A DNA stretch of 64,000 nucleotides from Anaerolineae bacterium (GCA_023382655.1 JAHDWK010000007.1:124001-188000); one strand, 5' to 3'; shown: positions 52,501 to 61,810, counted from the first letter of the stretch. Numbers and translations are program-made. The notes: a model not told the origin generated them from the letters alone.

Positions 52501-55500
52501 GGTCGTCTTCTTCCTGTACGCTGTACCAACGCCGCTCGACCACGGAAACGGTGACGGGCTGATTGGGCACGGGACGGCCTTCCCAATCTACCACAATCAC
52601 ATCCACCTGGGATGGTTTTTCCGCCTCGCCCACCGATTGAACCGGGGCCGCGCCAGGGTACACGCGGCTGCGATGCACGATCACATGGCTGCGCCCGCTC
52701 ACCTGGTTGCCCGTCAGGTCGGTGACGGTGGCTTCCACCACAAAGCGGCGGCTGCCGTCTCCTTCTTGCAGTTCGGCCGGAATTTCCAGCAGCAGGCGGC
52801 CCTGACCATCTGTCTGGCCCACGCCTTCGGCGATAACCTGCGTGGGCTGGTAATCGTAGTTGTAATAGTAATAGCCCAGGTCACGCTCCTGGTTGCGGAA
52901 ACTATAACGGCCCAGGTCTGGCCCGCCGGTAAAGGTGTAGTCCTCGGAGCGGACGTGCCATTCCACATCACCGCCAACGACCGCGCCACCGGAGAAGAAA
53001 TGGGCGTCTATGGCGATCTCGATGGTATCACCGGCGGACACGTCGCTTTCATTGGCGGTCACTTCCACCTGAAAGGTGGGTTTGCGGAATTCGGCCACTT
53101 CAAAGTAACCATTACCAACAGGCTGATTGTCGGCCGTGCTAACGCCGATCCAGTAGTTGCCCAATACGGCTTCGTCATCCAGCGTGATCTCGCCGCTGAA
53201 AGAGCCATATTCATTGAGAGGTAGAGTCGCGGTATAAATGGTTTCGTCATAGGAGGCGATTTGCACATTCACACTCTCAAAATCGGGCAGGGCGTAGCTC
53301 AGGTCGTCATTCAGGCGGACGATGCCTTTGAAGTAGACGGGTTGGCCGGGGCGGTAAACAGGGCGCTCGGTGTAGATGTATCCGGTGGGCTGGTTGGGTT
53401 CCAGGTAAAAATCGGTGTAGATGCCAAAGTCATAGGTGCTGATGCCTTCATTCCAATTGCTGACGGCCAGACCAAAAACGTCGCTGCCCGGTTCACCAAC
53501 AATGGCATAGTAACGGCCGTCCCATCCTGGTATCAGCTCTAAATCATCCCGGTAGAGCAGGCCAAATTCGTCCGTTGTACCCTCAGAAACAAGCCGATAA
53601 TTCTTGTCATACAGCGCCACCGACACGCCAGGCAGCGGTTCACCACTGTTGAGGTCGGTGGCCCAAATCATCGCTTCGGTGGCTGTGGTTTTCAGGGTAA
53701 CGTTGGCGGTAGCCATTGCCAGCACCTGCGCCTGCAAATGGGGTTCGGTATGGCTGATCTGCGGCGAGTCCAGCGCCACAAAGTAGAATCCGGTAGGCAG
53801 CGGGCCGGTATCCCCCTGGTTGAGAATAAACCGTCTATGCGCCAGTTCATTGAGCGGTGTGTTCACCGGCAAGGTGCGCTGCCAGAGAAGCTGGTTGGCT
53901 TTGGGTACATAGCTGTAAGGGGACAAATCGTAATGCAGCAGCTTGCCAAATTCGCTCAAGGATAACTGGTATAAATCCACATCCAGTTCGGTGATATTTT
54001 GGTGCGTCACCCAGAGAGAATCAGAGCCGCCACTGCGATAGAGGGCGACGGAATAAGGCAGATTGAGGCTGGCGCTGGGCGGCAGTTTGCCGGTGGTGAA
54101 GGTGAGGGTTTGCCCTTCGGTAATTTCATTGCCGTACACGTCTTTCATGCCGGGCAGGATTTGCACGGTGTAGGTGGTAGAGGGGCGGAAGCCGTAATAG
54201 TTTTGGCTCCAATCCCAGGGGGAGTAGAGGCCATCCGGGTCGCCGATGATGTCCGGGCTGATAAGCACCTTACCGGCCAGGCTGTCTTCGTCCATGGGTG
54301 AGACAAATTCGATGCGGAAGACGCTGGAGTAATGGCTTTCGGTCTGGCCGTTGGCCGGTTCGGTGCGGCGGATGGCCGGGTATTTGACGGTGGAAGCCGT
54401 CCAGGTAAACGGCCGTGCCAGCGTGCCACCATTGGCTGCCTGCGCTGAATCGGCCAGTTCCAGGGTGTAGTTGGTCTGCAATTCGAGCAGCTGCGTAGGT
54501 GTGAGCGCCAGGGTGATGAAAGCATCATCCCAGGCAAATTCGAAGGGGATGGCGTTGCCCCCGGCGGTGGGTTGCAGGGTGACGGCCGTTTCCGTGCTGC
54601 CCGGATCCATCGGCTGGTTAAAGTGCAGCCGGTAGCTCTGATCCAGTGGCAAGTTTTGCCAGCCGTTTTGCGGATTCCAGGCGCTGTCTACCAGTTCCAG
54701 AAAATCAAACGTGGGCGGCGTCACGGTGAAGCTGCTGACCTCATCTTTCATCATTTGCGCCCCGGTGGCGCTGATAGCATTGACGGTGGCGGCATTCACA
54801 CGCACGGTGTATGCCTGCCGCCCAATCAACGCTTCGGCCGGCCGGTAGACGTAGAGGGAGGTGTTTACCCATTCGCCCTGCCCTGGAATTTCTGGCTCGA
54901 TGCGCAGCGGGTTGGGCAGATTAACGGCCGCTTCGCCGATCATCAGGGGCACAACGGGCCGGTTGAAGATTACAGTAATGGTGGAATCTACGGCGACGTT
55001 GGCAATGCCATTAGCCGGGCTGATCTGGCTGACGGCCAGATCGCCGATAGTGGTGAAGTTCAGCGTGAGACCCTCTACCAGGGCCAGCCCTTCGGCGGAG
55101 ATGGCCGAACTGTCCACCGACACCTGGTAGCGGCTGGCGGGTTGCAGCGGCTTGGCCGGTTTGAAGCGCAACACACGCGGCTGCGGCCAGGTGACGTCGC
55201 CCTCTACTATTTCGCCGCTGTCGTCGGTAACGTGCACGGCCGTGTCCGGCTGCATGGGCTGGTCAAAATAGAGTTCAAACACGCCGTCTAGCGGTGTTTC
55301 TTCCCCGGCAGCCGGGTGCTGGCCGATGACCTGTGGTGGCAACGGTTGTCCCAGATCGAGCAGGAAAGGGGTGGGCGCGGGCGTGGCGGTACTGACGATA
55401 GGAATGGCGGTAGGTGTAGGGGTTGGTTTTTCTTCTTCGCGGCAGCTAACGGCCGTCAATAGCAGCAGCACGAATAAAATCAATGGAAGTCGCAATAGGC

Positions 55501-55507
55501 GGTTCAT
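49505..55507 (-). CDS. Bacterial alpha-2-macroglobulin lipoprotein
   Basis: A protease-trapping lipoprotein of 2000 residues. The signal peptide ends LLLTAVSC (lipid Cys about 22), then a Thr/Pro linker. Several Ig-like macroglobulin domains follow (residues about 50-1150, including Big_5-like IFNRPVVPLMIGE and MG1-type SALYRSGGSDSLW-like stretches). The thioester motif CTEQ is at about residue 1515 in HYPYECTEQIVSKFLPN. The thioester (alpha-toroid) domain runs to about 1830, with YTWEEAQERGWGWWVFNHVE in the receptor-binding-like end. It guards the envelope, probably with PBP1C, encoded next. The ATG is preceded by GCGAGGT. It is the longest gene here and has no frame break. Confidence 0.95.
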   Translation of the reverse strand: MNRLLRLPLILFVLLLLTAVSCREEEKPTPTPTAIPIVSTATPAPTPFLLDLGQPLPPQVIGQHPAAGEETPLDGVFELYFDQPMQPDTAVHVTDDSGEIVEGDVTWPQPRVLRFKPAKPLQPASRYQVSVDSSAISAEGLALVEGLTLNFTTIGDLAVSQISPANGIANVAVDSTITVIFNRPVVPLMIGEAAVNLPNPLRIEPEIPGQGEWVNTSLYVYRPAEALIGRQAYTVRVNAATVNAISATGAQMMKDEVSSFTVTPPTFDFLELVDSAWNPQNGWQNLPLDQSYRLHFNQPMDPGSTETAVTLQPTAGGNAIPFEFAWDDAFITLALTPTQLLELQTNYTLELADSAQAANGGTLARPFTWTASTVKYPAIRRTEPANGQTESHYSSVFRIEFVSPMDEDSLAGKVLISPDIIGDPDGLYSPWDWSQNYYGFRPSTTYTVQILPGMKDVYGNEITEGQTLTFTTGKLPPSASLNLPYSVALYRSGGSDSLWVTHQNITELDVDLYQLSLSEFGKLLHYDLSPYSYVPKANQLLWQRTLPVNTPLNELAHRRFILNQGDTGPLPTGFYFVALDSPQISHTEPHLQAQVLAMATANVTLKTTATEAMIWATDLNSGEPLPGVSVALYDKNYRLVSEGTTDEFGLLYRDDLELIPGWDGRYYAIVGEPGSDVFGLAVSNWNEGISTYDFGIYTDFYLEPNQPTGYIYTERPVYRPGQPVYFKGIVRLNDDLSYALPDFESVNVQIASYDETIYTATLPLNEYGSFSGEITLDDEAVLGNYWIGVSTADNQPVGNGYFEVAEFRKPTFQVEVTANESDVSAGDTIEIAIDAHFFSGGAVVGGDVEWHVRSEDYTFTGGPDLGRYSFRNQERDLGYYYYNYDYQPTQVIAEGVGQTDGQGRLLLEIPAELQEGDGSRRFVVEATVTDLTGNQVSGRSHVIVHRSRVYPGAAPVQSVGEAEKPSQVDVIVVDWEGRPVPNQPVTVSVVERRWYSVQEEDDRGRTIWRTEVEEIPVEVMGNSELVTDGNGRARFQFIPPNGGVFRAYVATEDGRGNASRASTYLWVSGSEYVSWRQSNDHSFELISDKSSYQPGETAEILIASPFQGEVSALVTVERGHIKQHEVLRLVNNSTIYRLPITADMAPNVFVSIMVIKGVDETSLAPDFKLGMTQFTVDREQQELSVTITADQTNLSPGDTVHFTINVADHTGQPVDAELSLSLTDLAVLTLAARKELPLLDHFYSERYLSVNTATLLAHNMDAYNKELEDEIKGGGGGAGSYGVLTIREEFPDTTFWEGQLPTGPDGEVTVAITLPDSLTTWRLDARAVTLDTKVGQATSDIVSTLPLLVSPQTPRFFVAGDQVTLGTAVHNNTDEALEATVTLDATGVTLDGDNEQTVTVPPQQAAFVVWTAVVQDVPRVDLIFRTNAGPYSDATRPPLATLEGGGLPVYKYEVPETVGTSGQLLDGGAVVESISLPIYPGYELTQGTVTVQVAPSLAAAMTDGLDYLEHYPYECTEQIVSKFLPNLLTARALQAAGIADPALQANLDAQINVALQRLYSRRLPDGGWPWWAGNRSDTLVTAYVTLALLEAQESGYPVSENVLNGGVTYLETHLSQVDRLSGRHKYNRQAFLVYVLARAGKPNNQHMNDLYERRSSLDLYAQGFLTQALQLTDAQDPRLEALASDFLSHALLSATGANWEEEARDYWNWNTDTRTTAVVLDTLIKLDPENPLVANAVRWLMAHRTDGRWASTQETAWTLMALTDFMVASGELLADYDYEVAFNGELKLQGTADADTLRQTEQLQIDISELFADQLNRVAFGRTEGPGNLYYTTHLQAYLPVEQVNPLDRGIIISRSYFDPADRTKPITQIEQGETFLARLTIVVPNTLHYVVIEDFLPAGLEAVDQSLATSQQVGVPERYTWEEAQERGWGWWVFNHVELRDEKVVLSADVLPAGTYEYVYLVRAAFPGEYQVIPPTAQEFYFPEVYGRGAGSIFTVLPR

Positions 55508-55549
55508 TTTTACCTCGCTTGCCAACAAATGGAGTTTTTCCCTGGGGGT

Positions 55550-55555
55550 ATTGTA
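55550..55555 (-). promoter_or_regulatory. -10 box of the macroglobulin-PBP1C operon
   Basis: TACAAT on the minus strand lies 42 nt before the macroglobulin ATG. The leader contains the GAGGT ribosome site. No clear -35 box is assigned. Confidence 0.45.
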
Positions 55556-55624
55556 ATGGAAATAAGGGGTGTGGGGGATACGGCCGTGTGATGAAAAGGC
55601 GACGATTGGTTGACGGTGTTTGTT

Positions 55625-55652
55625 TTGCGTTCAGGTATCGCTCCGGTAAACT
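55625..55652 (+). promoter_or_regulatory. Promoter of the ABC exporter gene (leaderless)
   Basis: TTGCGT (55625-55630) and TAAACT (55647-55652) are 16 bp apart. The -10 box ends 6 nt before the ATG at 55659, so transcription should begin at the start codon. Confidence 0.5.
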
Positions 55653-55658
55653 CTTCCC

Positions 55659-57461
55659 ATGAACACATCACCCCCCCACCCCCTCAAACGATTAACCGCC
55701 TACTCCCGCCGCTACCGGCGGCGGGTTATTTGGGCCACCATCTGCTCCGTCCTCAACAAACTGTTTGATCTGGCCCCACCCGTGCTGATCGGCGCGGCCG
55801 TAGACGTGGTCGTTTCGCAGGAAGACTCCTTTATGGCCGGGCTAGGTTTTGCCACCGTGCAAAGCCAGTTAGTCGCGTTGGGCATGATTACCCTCCTCAT
55901 TTGGGCGCTGGAATCGCTGTTTGAATACCTGTTTTCCGTCTTGTGGCGCAACCTGGCCCAAGACATTCAGCACGATTTACGCCTGGACACCTACGACCAT
56001 GTGCAATCGCTGGACATGGCCTACTTTGAAGAGCGCAGCACGGGTGGCCTGATGGCGATTATGAACGATGACATCAACCAACTCGAGCGTTTTCTGGATG
56101 TAGGGGCCAATGACATCATCCAGTTGATCACCACCGTCATCGCCATCGGCGGCGCGTTTATTGTCCTGGCTCCCTCGGTGGCCTGGATGACCATTTTGCC
56201 TATGCCCTTTGTGATTTGGGGGACATTAAAATTCCAACACAAGTTAGCGCCCAAATATGCGGCCGTGCGCGAACAAGTTGGCTTCCTCAATGGCTTCTTG
56301 GGCAATAACCTGAGTGGTATTGCCACCGTGAAAAGTTACACGGCCGAAGCCTACGAAGTCGGCCGTATTGGTCAGGAAAGTGAGCTATATCGCCAAAAAA
56401 ACCAGGCCGCGATTCAACTCAGTTCCGCCTTTGTGCCGCTCATTCGCATGGTCATCGTGTTGGGTTTTGCGGCCATTATGATTTTTGGCGGATTACTGGT
56501 GGTGGAAGGGCGGCTGAACGTGGGCGTGTACAGTGTCCTGGTCTTTATGACCCAACGGCTGTTGTGGCCGCTGACGCGCCTGGGGCAAACGCTCGATTTG
56601 TACCAACGGGCCATGGCTTCCACGAACCGGGTGTTTGATTTGCTGGACACACGGCCGTCCATCCCCGATGGCCTTGAACCCCTGCCCCTGGCCGATGTAC
56701 GCGGTGAGGTCGCCTTTGAAGCGGTCAATTTCCGCTACAAATGGCGCGATTATGAAGGGTACACCGACAGCCAGCCCCACGTCATCAAAGAACTGTCGCT
56801 GCACATCCCGGCGGGGGAAACGGCGGCCATCGTCGGCCCCACCGGCTCTGGCAAGAGTACGCTCATCAAGCTGCTGCTGCGCTTTTATGATGTGGGCGAA
56901 GGAAAGGTGTGTCTGGACGGCCGTGACATCCGTACCCTGCACACCCACGACCTGCGCCGGGCCATCGGGCTGGTCAGCCAGGATGTGTTTTTATTTCATG
57001 GCACCGTGCGCGAAAACATCGCCTATGGCACATTTGACGCCACATTGGACGAGATTGTGGCCGCCGCCAAAGTAGCCGAAGCGCATGACTTCATCACCCA
57101 ACTGCCCAACGGCTATGACACCATTGTCGGCGAACGCGGCCAAAAGCTGTCCGGCGGACAGCGACAGCGCATCTCCATCGCCCGTGCCGTACTCAAAGAC
57201 CCGCCGGTGCTGATTCTGGACGAGGCCACCTCTTCGGTGGATAACGAAACGGAAGCGGCCATCCAGCGTTCGATGGAGCGCATTTCGGTGGGGCGCACCA
57301 TGATCGTCATCGCCCACCGCCTCTCCACCATCCGCAACGCCGACCGCATCTTTGTCCTGGAAAACGGCATCCTGCGCGAGCAAGGCACACACGCGGAACT
57401 GGCGCTCCAGGATATGGGAATTTATGCGGGGCTGTGGCGGGTGCAGACGGGGGAGCGGTGA
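55659..57461 (+). CDS. ABC exporter, fused permease and ATPase (MsbA-like)
   Basis: A 600-residue half-transporter that works as a dimer to export lipids or drugs. Six membrane helices span about residues 25-320, with the coupling-helix region [20 protein letters not shown]. The ATPase has Walker [10 protein letters not shown], the Q-loop [20 protein letters not shown], signature [14 protein letters not shown], Walker [15 protein letters not shown] and the H-loop [10 protein letters not shown]. All catalytic residues are present. It is divergent from the macroglobulin gene. The substrate is unknown. Confidence 0.95.
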   Translation: MNTSPPHPLKRLTAYSRRYRRRVIWATICSVLNKLFDLAPPVLIGAAVDVVVSQEDSFMAGLGFATVQSQLVALGMITLLIWALESLFEYLFSVLWRNLAQDIQHDLRLDTYDHVQSLDMAYFEERSTGGLMAIMNDDINQLERFLDVGANDIIQLITTVIAIGGAFIVLAPSVAWMTILPMPFVIWGTLKFQHKLAPKYAAVREQVGFLNGFLGNNLSGIATVKSYTAEAYEVGRIGQESELYRQKNQAAIQLSSAFVPLIRMVIVLGFAAIMIFGGLLVVEGRLNVGVYSVLVFMTQRLLWPLTRLGQTLDLYQRAMASTNRVFDLLDTRPSIPDGLEPLPLADVRGEVAFEAVNFRYKWRDYEGYTDSQPHVIKELSLHIPAGETAAIVGPTGSGKSTLIKLLLRFYDVGEGKVCLDGRDIRTLHTHDLRRAIGLVSQDVFLFHGTVRENIAYGTFDATLDEIVAAAKVAEAHDFITQLPNGYDTIVGERGQKLSGGQRQRISIARAVLKDPPVLILDEATSSVDNETEAAIQRSMERISVGRTMIVIAHRLSTIRNADRIFVLENGILREQGTHAELALQDMGIYAGLWRVQTGER

Positions 57462-57549
57462 GCAATAGGCAGTGAGCAGTGAGCAGTGAGCAGTAGGCAG
57501 TGAGCAGTTTCACCTTGTCACCGTGTCACCATGTCACCTTGTCACCCCT
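57462..57549. repeat. AGCAGTG heptamer array followed by TGTCACCN octamer array
   Basis: GCAGTGAGCAGTGAGCAGTG and relatives (period 7, about 57464-57508) are followed by TTGTCACCGTGTCACCATGT (period 8, about 57513-57548). It fills the gap between the convergent ABC and methyltransferase genes. Confidence 0.88.
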
Positions 57550-58092
57550 TCACCAACTCGCGGCGGCATAAATCTCGTGGAGAAAACGACTGGGGTAGGT
57601 GGCTAATTGTTCGGTGTGGCTGAAGCCGTTTTGCTGTGCCAGTTTGACCCAGGACTGATAGGAAAACGGGTAGGGAACCCAGTGGTTGCCCTGGTCGCTG
57701 TTGTATTCGACGATGAGGAGACGGCCGTTTTCCAAACGGCCGTCCCCTTTCCGCAAATACCCCTTCACCTGCTGTAAAACCGGCCCCTTGTTGGCTACAA
57801 AATGGAGCGAGTTCGCCATGACCACGCCATCCAGGGGCGGCAGCGATAACGGGCGGGTGAAGTCCGCCTGAATGGTGTGCAGGGTGATCTGTGGGAACAA
57901 ACGGCGCATGGTTTTTTCGAGCGATTGCCGGGCACGGCCGTCTCGATCCACCGCATAGATCGTCCCCACCGGCCCGATCAACTCCGCCAGCGCCAACGTA
58001 AACGCCCCCTCACCCGCCCCCAGATCAGCCCACACCCCACCAGGGCGTGGCACCCCATTTTGTAATAATCTCACATGGTCGTTGTGGTTCAT
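57550..58092 (-). CDS. Class I SAM-dependent methyltransferase
   Basis: A 180-residue Rossmann-fold methyltransferase. Motif I is WADLGAGEGAFTLALAELIG, motif II is in TIYAVDRDGRA, and motif IV is LDGVVMANSLHFV. The N-terminal part is very short, so it is a bare catalytic domain acting on an unidentified small molecule or lipid. I start at ATG 58092; the 14 codons before it are made by a TGATGCG repeat. It consumes SAM and releases the substrate of AhcY. Confidence 0.85.
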   Translation of the reverse strand: MNHNDHVRLLQNGVPRPGGVWADLGAGEGAFTLALAELIGPVGTIYAVDRDGRARQSLEKTMRRLFPQITLHTIQADFTRPLSLPPLDGVVMANSLHFVANKGPVLQQVKGYLRKGDGRLENGRLLIVEYNSDQGNHWVPYPFSYQSWVKLAQQNGFSHTEQLATYPSRFLHEIYAAASW

Positions 58093-58093
58093 C

Positions 58094-58166
58094 GTGATGC
58101 GTGACCCGTAATGCGTGACCCGAAGCCCGAACACGGATTACGGTTTACGGATTACCGATTACGGGC
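58094..58166. repeat. TGATGCGTGACCCG array with CGGATTACGG inverted half
   Basis: GTGATGCGTGACCCGTAATG, then CACGGATTACGGTTTACGGA. It lies between the methyltransferase and MFS genes and encodes the last residues (VIGNP) and stop of the latter. Confidence 0.85.
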
Positions 58167-59395
58167 ACCGCCCCGATCCGGCTGCGGCGGAGGGCGCGGG
58201 AGGAGAAGGCATACACGGCCGTGAGCAGATACCCCGCCGCCGCCAGCATGTAAATGGCGCGAATGGGCACACCCAGGTCAACCAATGCCGCATAAGTCAG
58301 ACCAGACAGCAAAAAGACGACGTTCCAGCCCATCTCGCGCAAGGAATAGACCCGCCCCAACTTGTCTTCATCCACACTCGTTTGCAGTAGTGTATTTTGG
58401 GCTACATCCCGCAAGGCAAACGTGGGCCCATACATGACGGAGATAATGATGGTGACAGTCACACTGCCCGTTTGGGCATAAACGATAGTTAACAAACCCA
58501 TCAAAAAGGCATTGATGATGATGATGCGCCCCGGCCAACGCATGATGATGCCGGACACGGCCGTGGCCAGCACCGCCCCCAACATCACCCCCGTGTAAAA
58601 CGCCCCATTTTGCAGCCCCCACACCTGTGGCTCGGCATTCAACGCCTGCTCCACAAACACCAACATCAGCGCCGACGTCCAGACGCCATGTGGGATATGC
58701 TCCAGCCACTCCATCGTCACCAGCGTTCGCGCCAGTTGGTGGTGGCGCAGATAACGCACCCCCTCCTTGACCGACTGCCACAGCGGCATATCCGGCGCTT
58801 GTTGTATCCGCTTCTCGCGCTGTGTCGCCTCCAGGTGAATAGCGCTGATCAACGTCGCCGAGGCCAGAAAGGTGAGCAAATCAATCAGCACCAGCGCCCG
58901 CAAACTAACCCACACCACCAAAAAGCCACCCAAAATGTAACCAAACGCCTGCGTTCCCTGCATCGTGCCGGACATGACACCGTTGGCCTTCGCCAATTGA
59001 TCGCGGTTCACAATGGCGGGCAAAATCGCCAGTCGTGCCGGGGTATAAAACGCCGTCATCGCCCCCAATCCGGCCACCACCAGATAGACCAGCCACAGGT
59101 TGAGTTGGCCGCTCCAGGTAAAAACAAGCAGCAATGATACCAGCGTCGCCCGCACCAGATCGGCCGTCACCATGACCCGGCGGCGCGAATGGCGATCTAC
59201 GATGGCCCCCGCTACCGGGCTGAGCAGGAAGATGGGCAGCAGCGAAGCGGCCATCACCCCCGCCGCTTGTAATGCGGAACCGCTCCTTTCAAAAATCGTG
59301 ACCATGATGCCGACCGTGTACAGCACATCACCAACACCGGAAATGAGCACGGCCGTCCACAACAACGCAAAATTACGATTCCGCCATAGTTCCAT
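58145..59395 (-). CDS. MFS permease (enterobactin-exporter/MFS_3-like)
   Basis: A 416-residue permease with about twelve hydrophobic helices. The start MELWRNRNFALLWTAVLISG and the helix 2-3 loop GAIVDRHSRRRVMVTADLVR (MFS motif A region) are typical of the MFS_3 efflux group. The preferred ATG at 59395 has GAGG 8 nt ahead; 10 codons upstream is another. The C-terminus runs into a repeat, so its last five residues are repeat-encoded. The substrate cannot be inferred. Confidence 0.88.
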   Translation of the reverse strand: MELWRNRNFALLWTAVLISGVGDVLYTVGIMVTIFERSGSALQAAGVMAASLLPIFLLSPVAGAIVDRHSRRRVMVTADLVRATLVSLLLVFTWSGQLNLWLVYLVVAGLGAMTAFYTPARLAILPAIVNRDQLAKANGVMSGTMQGTQAFGYILGGFLVVWVSLRALVLIDLLTFLASATLISAIHLEATQREKRIQQAPDMPLWQSVKEGVRYLRHHQLARTLVTMEWLEHIPHGVWTSALMLVFVEQALNAEPQVWGLQNGAFYTGVMLGAVLATAVSGIIMRWPGRIIIINAFLMGLLTIVYAQTGSVTVTIIISVMYGPTFALRDVAQNTLLQTSVDEDKLGRVYSLREMGWNVVFLLSGLTYAALVDLGVPIRAIYMLAAAGYLLTAVYAFSSRALRRSRIGAVPVIGNP

Positions 59396-59532
59396 TATGG
59401 TTGCCTCATCAGAAACCCTTGTCATAATCCAGTTTCGGGTTTATACCTGAATCGGACACGCAAACCTACGATCCTTTGATCAATGCTATTGATCCTTCGG
59501 TCAGGCTGGCGTGGTGGTGAGAAACGCAATTC

Positions 59533-61311
59533 TCATGCCTCAGGTGGCATCAGATACACGGCCGTCTCCCCTGTACGCGGTGTAATGGGATGTGTAATGG
59601 TGGGGAGACGTAGCCGATGTTCGGCCGTGATTACAAATAACAAGATAGCCGCCGGTTCATAAAAAATGTCCGCCGCCTCTGTGATGGGCTGGCAAACAGC
59701 GCGTGCGCCATTGTAATACAGCCTATCTAGCAAGTTGTAGCTCACTTCTGGGCCAAACAACAGCCAGCCCAGTAAATTTTCATCCACCTGCTCTGGGGCG
59801 TCATCACGCACGGGCATCAGTTGGTAAACATGATCGTCTCCCAGCCATTCGCCAAAACGCAAACAGGCCAGCGTATTGAGTTCACTATTAGCCGTTAACG
59901 CCAGGATTCGCCCAATTCGTTCCAATGGCAGTTCATCCAAAATGGCGTCTGATAAGATGCTGTCATGGATAGCCGTCAGGCCAAGATGATGTGCTATCTC
60001 CACCCGCCCGCCATTGGCATCCACCAGCCACACCTCAAAACCGGCCTCTTGCAGCGTCAGCGCCATTTGCCGCGCCCAATTATGCGCGCCCACAATCAGC
60101 ACTCCTTGTGGGTGTTCCTGTACCAGGCCCAAACGCCGCGCTAATGGGCTGGCTGTTAATGAATACACCACCACAGTGCCCACCACCACCAGGAAGGTGA
60201 TGTTGACCAGTTGATCAGCTCCGGCAAAACCGACTTCTTCCAGTTCCAACGCAAACAACGAAGCCACCGCCACGGCCACAATGCCTCGCGGCGCCAGAGC
60301 GGCGACAAAGAGCTTTTCGCGGTTAGACAGTTTGGAACCGATGGCCGAAACCCAGACGGCTAACGGCCGTACCACCAATATCAGCACCGCCAGGAACGCC
60401 ATCTCCGGCAAAAGGATGCCGGATATGGCCGACAGATTCACCCGCGCCGCCAGCACAATAAACAGCACCGACAGGAGCAAGACCCCCAATTCTTCTTTGA
60501 AGGCGGTAATGTGCCGCACGTCTGCTTTTTTCTGGTTTGCCAATACAATGCCCATAATGGTGGCGGCCATCAGGCCAGATTCAGCGGCAAATTCATTGGA
60601 TAAGGCAAAAGCAGCCAGTACCATCATCAGGGCCACGGCCGTTTCCAAAAATGGCGCGATCCAATCTCGCCGCAGAAATTCCACCAATAACCAGCCCGCC
60701 ACCAGGCCAACGGCCGTGCCCACCAACAGCGTCACCACAATCCCCTGGGCAATGTGAAAAAAGTTCAGGGTTGGCTGCGCGCCACCCCCCAGGATGGCTT
60801 CCACTACCAACACCGCCAACGTAGCCCCGATTGGGTCTATCAATATCCCTTCCCACTTCAAGATAGAGCCTACACGACGCGACGGCCGTATCTGCCGCAG
60901 CAGCGGAATAACCACCGTCGGCCCCGTCACCACCAGCACTGCCCCCAACAGAATCGCCAGCAACGCCTCCATGTCCAAAATGAAATACGCTGCCAGCGAG
61001 GCCAGAACCCAGGTAACGAATGCGCCCACGCTGATGAGCAGTCGCAAAACGCCGCGAACCTCTTCTGTTTCCCCCCATTTCAAACTCAAGCCACCTTCAA
61101 ACAAGATGATGGCCACGGAGAGCGAAACAAACGGAAACAACAACTCACCAAACATCTCATTGGGGTGAATGAGGCCAAACACCGGGCCAGCCAGAAAACC
61201 AAACAGCAGAAGCAACAAGATAGAAGGAATCTTAAAACGCCAGGCCAACCACTGGGCGATAATGCCCAGGCCGAGAATAATTGCCAATCCCACAACAATT
61301 GGTTGCGCCAT
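59533..61311 (-). CDS. Cation:proton antiporter (CPA1/NhaP type) with C-terminal TrkA-N-like domain
   Basis: A 592-residue Na+/H+ or K+/H+ antiporter. Residues 1-395 hold about twelve helices with LLLLLFGFLAGPVFGLI, LFEGGLSLKW, the ion-site segment VVTGPTVVIPLLRQ, and EGILIDPIGATLAVLVVEA. Residues about 400-520 resemble a nucleotide-binding TrkA-N/RCK domain (GVLIVGAHNWARQMALTLQE, then LVDANGGRVEIAHHLG), which would gate transport. The gene starts 2 nt after the cupin stop, so the two form an operon. Confidence 0.92.
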   Translation of the reverse strand: MAQPIVVGLAIILGLGIIAQWLAWRFKIPSILLLLLFGFLAGPVFGLIHPNEMFGELLFPFVSLSVAIILFEGGLSLKWGETEEVRGVLRLLISVGAFVTWVLASLAAYFILDMEALLAILLGAVLVVTGPTVVIPLLRQIRPSRRVGSILKWEGILIDPIGATLAVLVVEAILGGGAQPTLNFFHIAQGIVVTLLVGTAVGLVAGWLLVEFLRRDWIAPFLETAVALMMVLAAFALSNEFAAESGLMAATIMGIVLANQKKADVRHITAFKEELGVLLLSVLFIVLAARVNLSAISGILLPEMAFLAVLILVVRPLAVWVSAIGSKLSNREKLFVAALAPRGIVAVAVASLFALELEEVGFAGADQLVNITFLVVVGTVVVYSLTASPLARRLGLVQEHPQGVLIVGAHNWARQMALTLQEAGFEVWLVDANGGRVEIAHHLGLTAIHDSILSDAILDELPLERIGRILALTANSELNTLACLRFGEWLGDDHVYQLMPVRDDAPEQVDENLLGWLLFGPEVSYNLLDRLYYNGARAVCQPITEAADIFYEPAAILLFVITAEHRLRLPTITHPITPRTGETAVYLMPPEA

Positions 61312-61313
61312 AG

Positions 61314-61631
61314 TCAGGAAACCACCAGATAGAGCAGCATGGTCACGGCCGTGCGTGCATACACACTATGCGGCAATTTGGCGGGCATGTAGACCCAGGC
61401 GCCGGGCACGGCCGTTGTCCGCTCCTCGCCCAACTGTAAATCCGCCTCACCACTCAAAAAGTGCAAGATCGCCGGGTATGCGGCCGTATGCTCCGTCAGT
61501 TCTTCGCCGGCGGCAAAGCCAAACAACGTCACCTTCACGTCATCATTACTCAACACCTTGCGGCTGACAATCGTCTCGGCCGTAATCTCCGGCAATAGTT
61601 CGCGTAAATTTTGGATAACTGTTTCATTCAT
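61314..61631 (-). CDS. Small cupin-domain protein
   Basis: A 105-residue single cupin barrel. The first motif region is FGFAAGEELTEHTAAYPAIL, where the usual G-x5-H-x-H is reduced to one His, and the second is PGAWVYMPAKLPHSV. Metal binding may therefore be weaker. A GGAGAA box precedes the ATG. It is followed at 2 nt by the antiporter, which suggests a role in sensing or tuning for pH or ion stress, but that is inference. Confidence 0.88.
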   Translation of the reverse strand: MNETVIQNLRELLPEITAETIVSRKVLSNDDVKVTLFGFAAGEELTEHTAAYPAILHFLSGEADLQLGEERTTAVPGAWVYMPAKLPHSVYARTAVTMLLYLVVS

Positions 61632-61679
61632 CGGTTAATTTCTCCTTTTTATCAAGTAATCGCCATCCCCATTACCCCA

Positions 61680-61781
61680 TTACATTCCTTCCGTCACGGC
61701 CGTGCGTGACCGCACCAGCCCTACCCCCACCATGCCAAAAAAGAGCAGGATAGCAATGGCATTCAGCGTTTTTCCATGCAT
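61680..61781 (-). CDS. Possible 33-residue membrane peptide
   Basis: MHGKTLNAIAILLFFGMVGV followed by a short basic tail (GLVRSRTAVTEGM) and TAA. It has one good hydrophobic helix and lies in the 249-bp gap between lon and the cupin gene. No clear ribosome site and no recognised family; it may be chance. Confidence 0.25.
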   Translation of the reverse strand: MHGKTLNAIAILLFFGMVGVGLVRSRTAVTEGM

Positions 61782-61810
61782 CAAGTCTACCCCAATCACC
61801 CGCCCCTAAA

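Noticed and set aside
51881-53224. 447-codon plus-strand frame opposite the alpha-2-macroglobulin gene
   Set aside because: His/Gly/Val-rich antisense frame with no domain; the minus-strand gene has full-length homology and a thioester motif.
59426-59532. Regulatory region between the MFS and antiporter genes
   Set aside because: Contains short TTGATC repeats but no convincing operator, promoter pair or hairpin.
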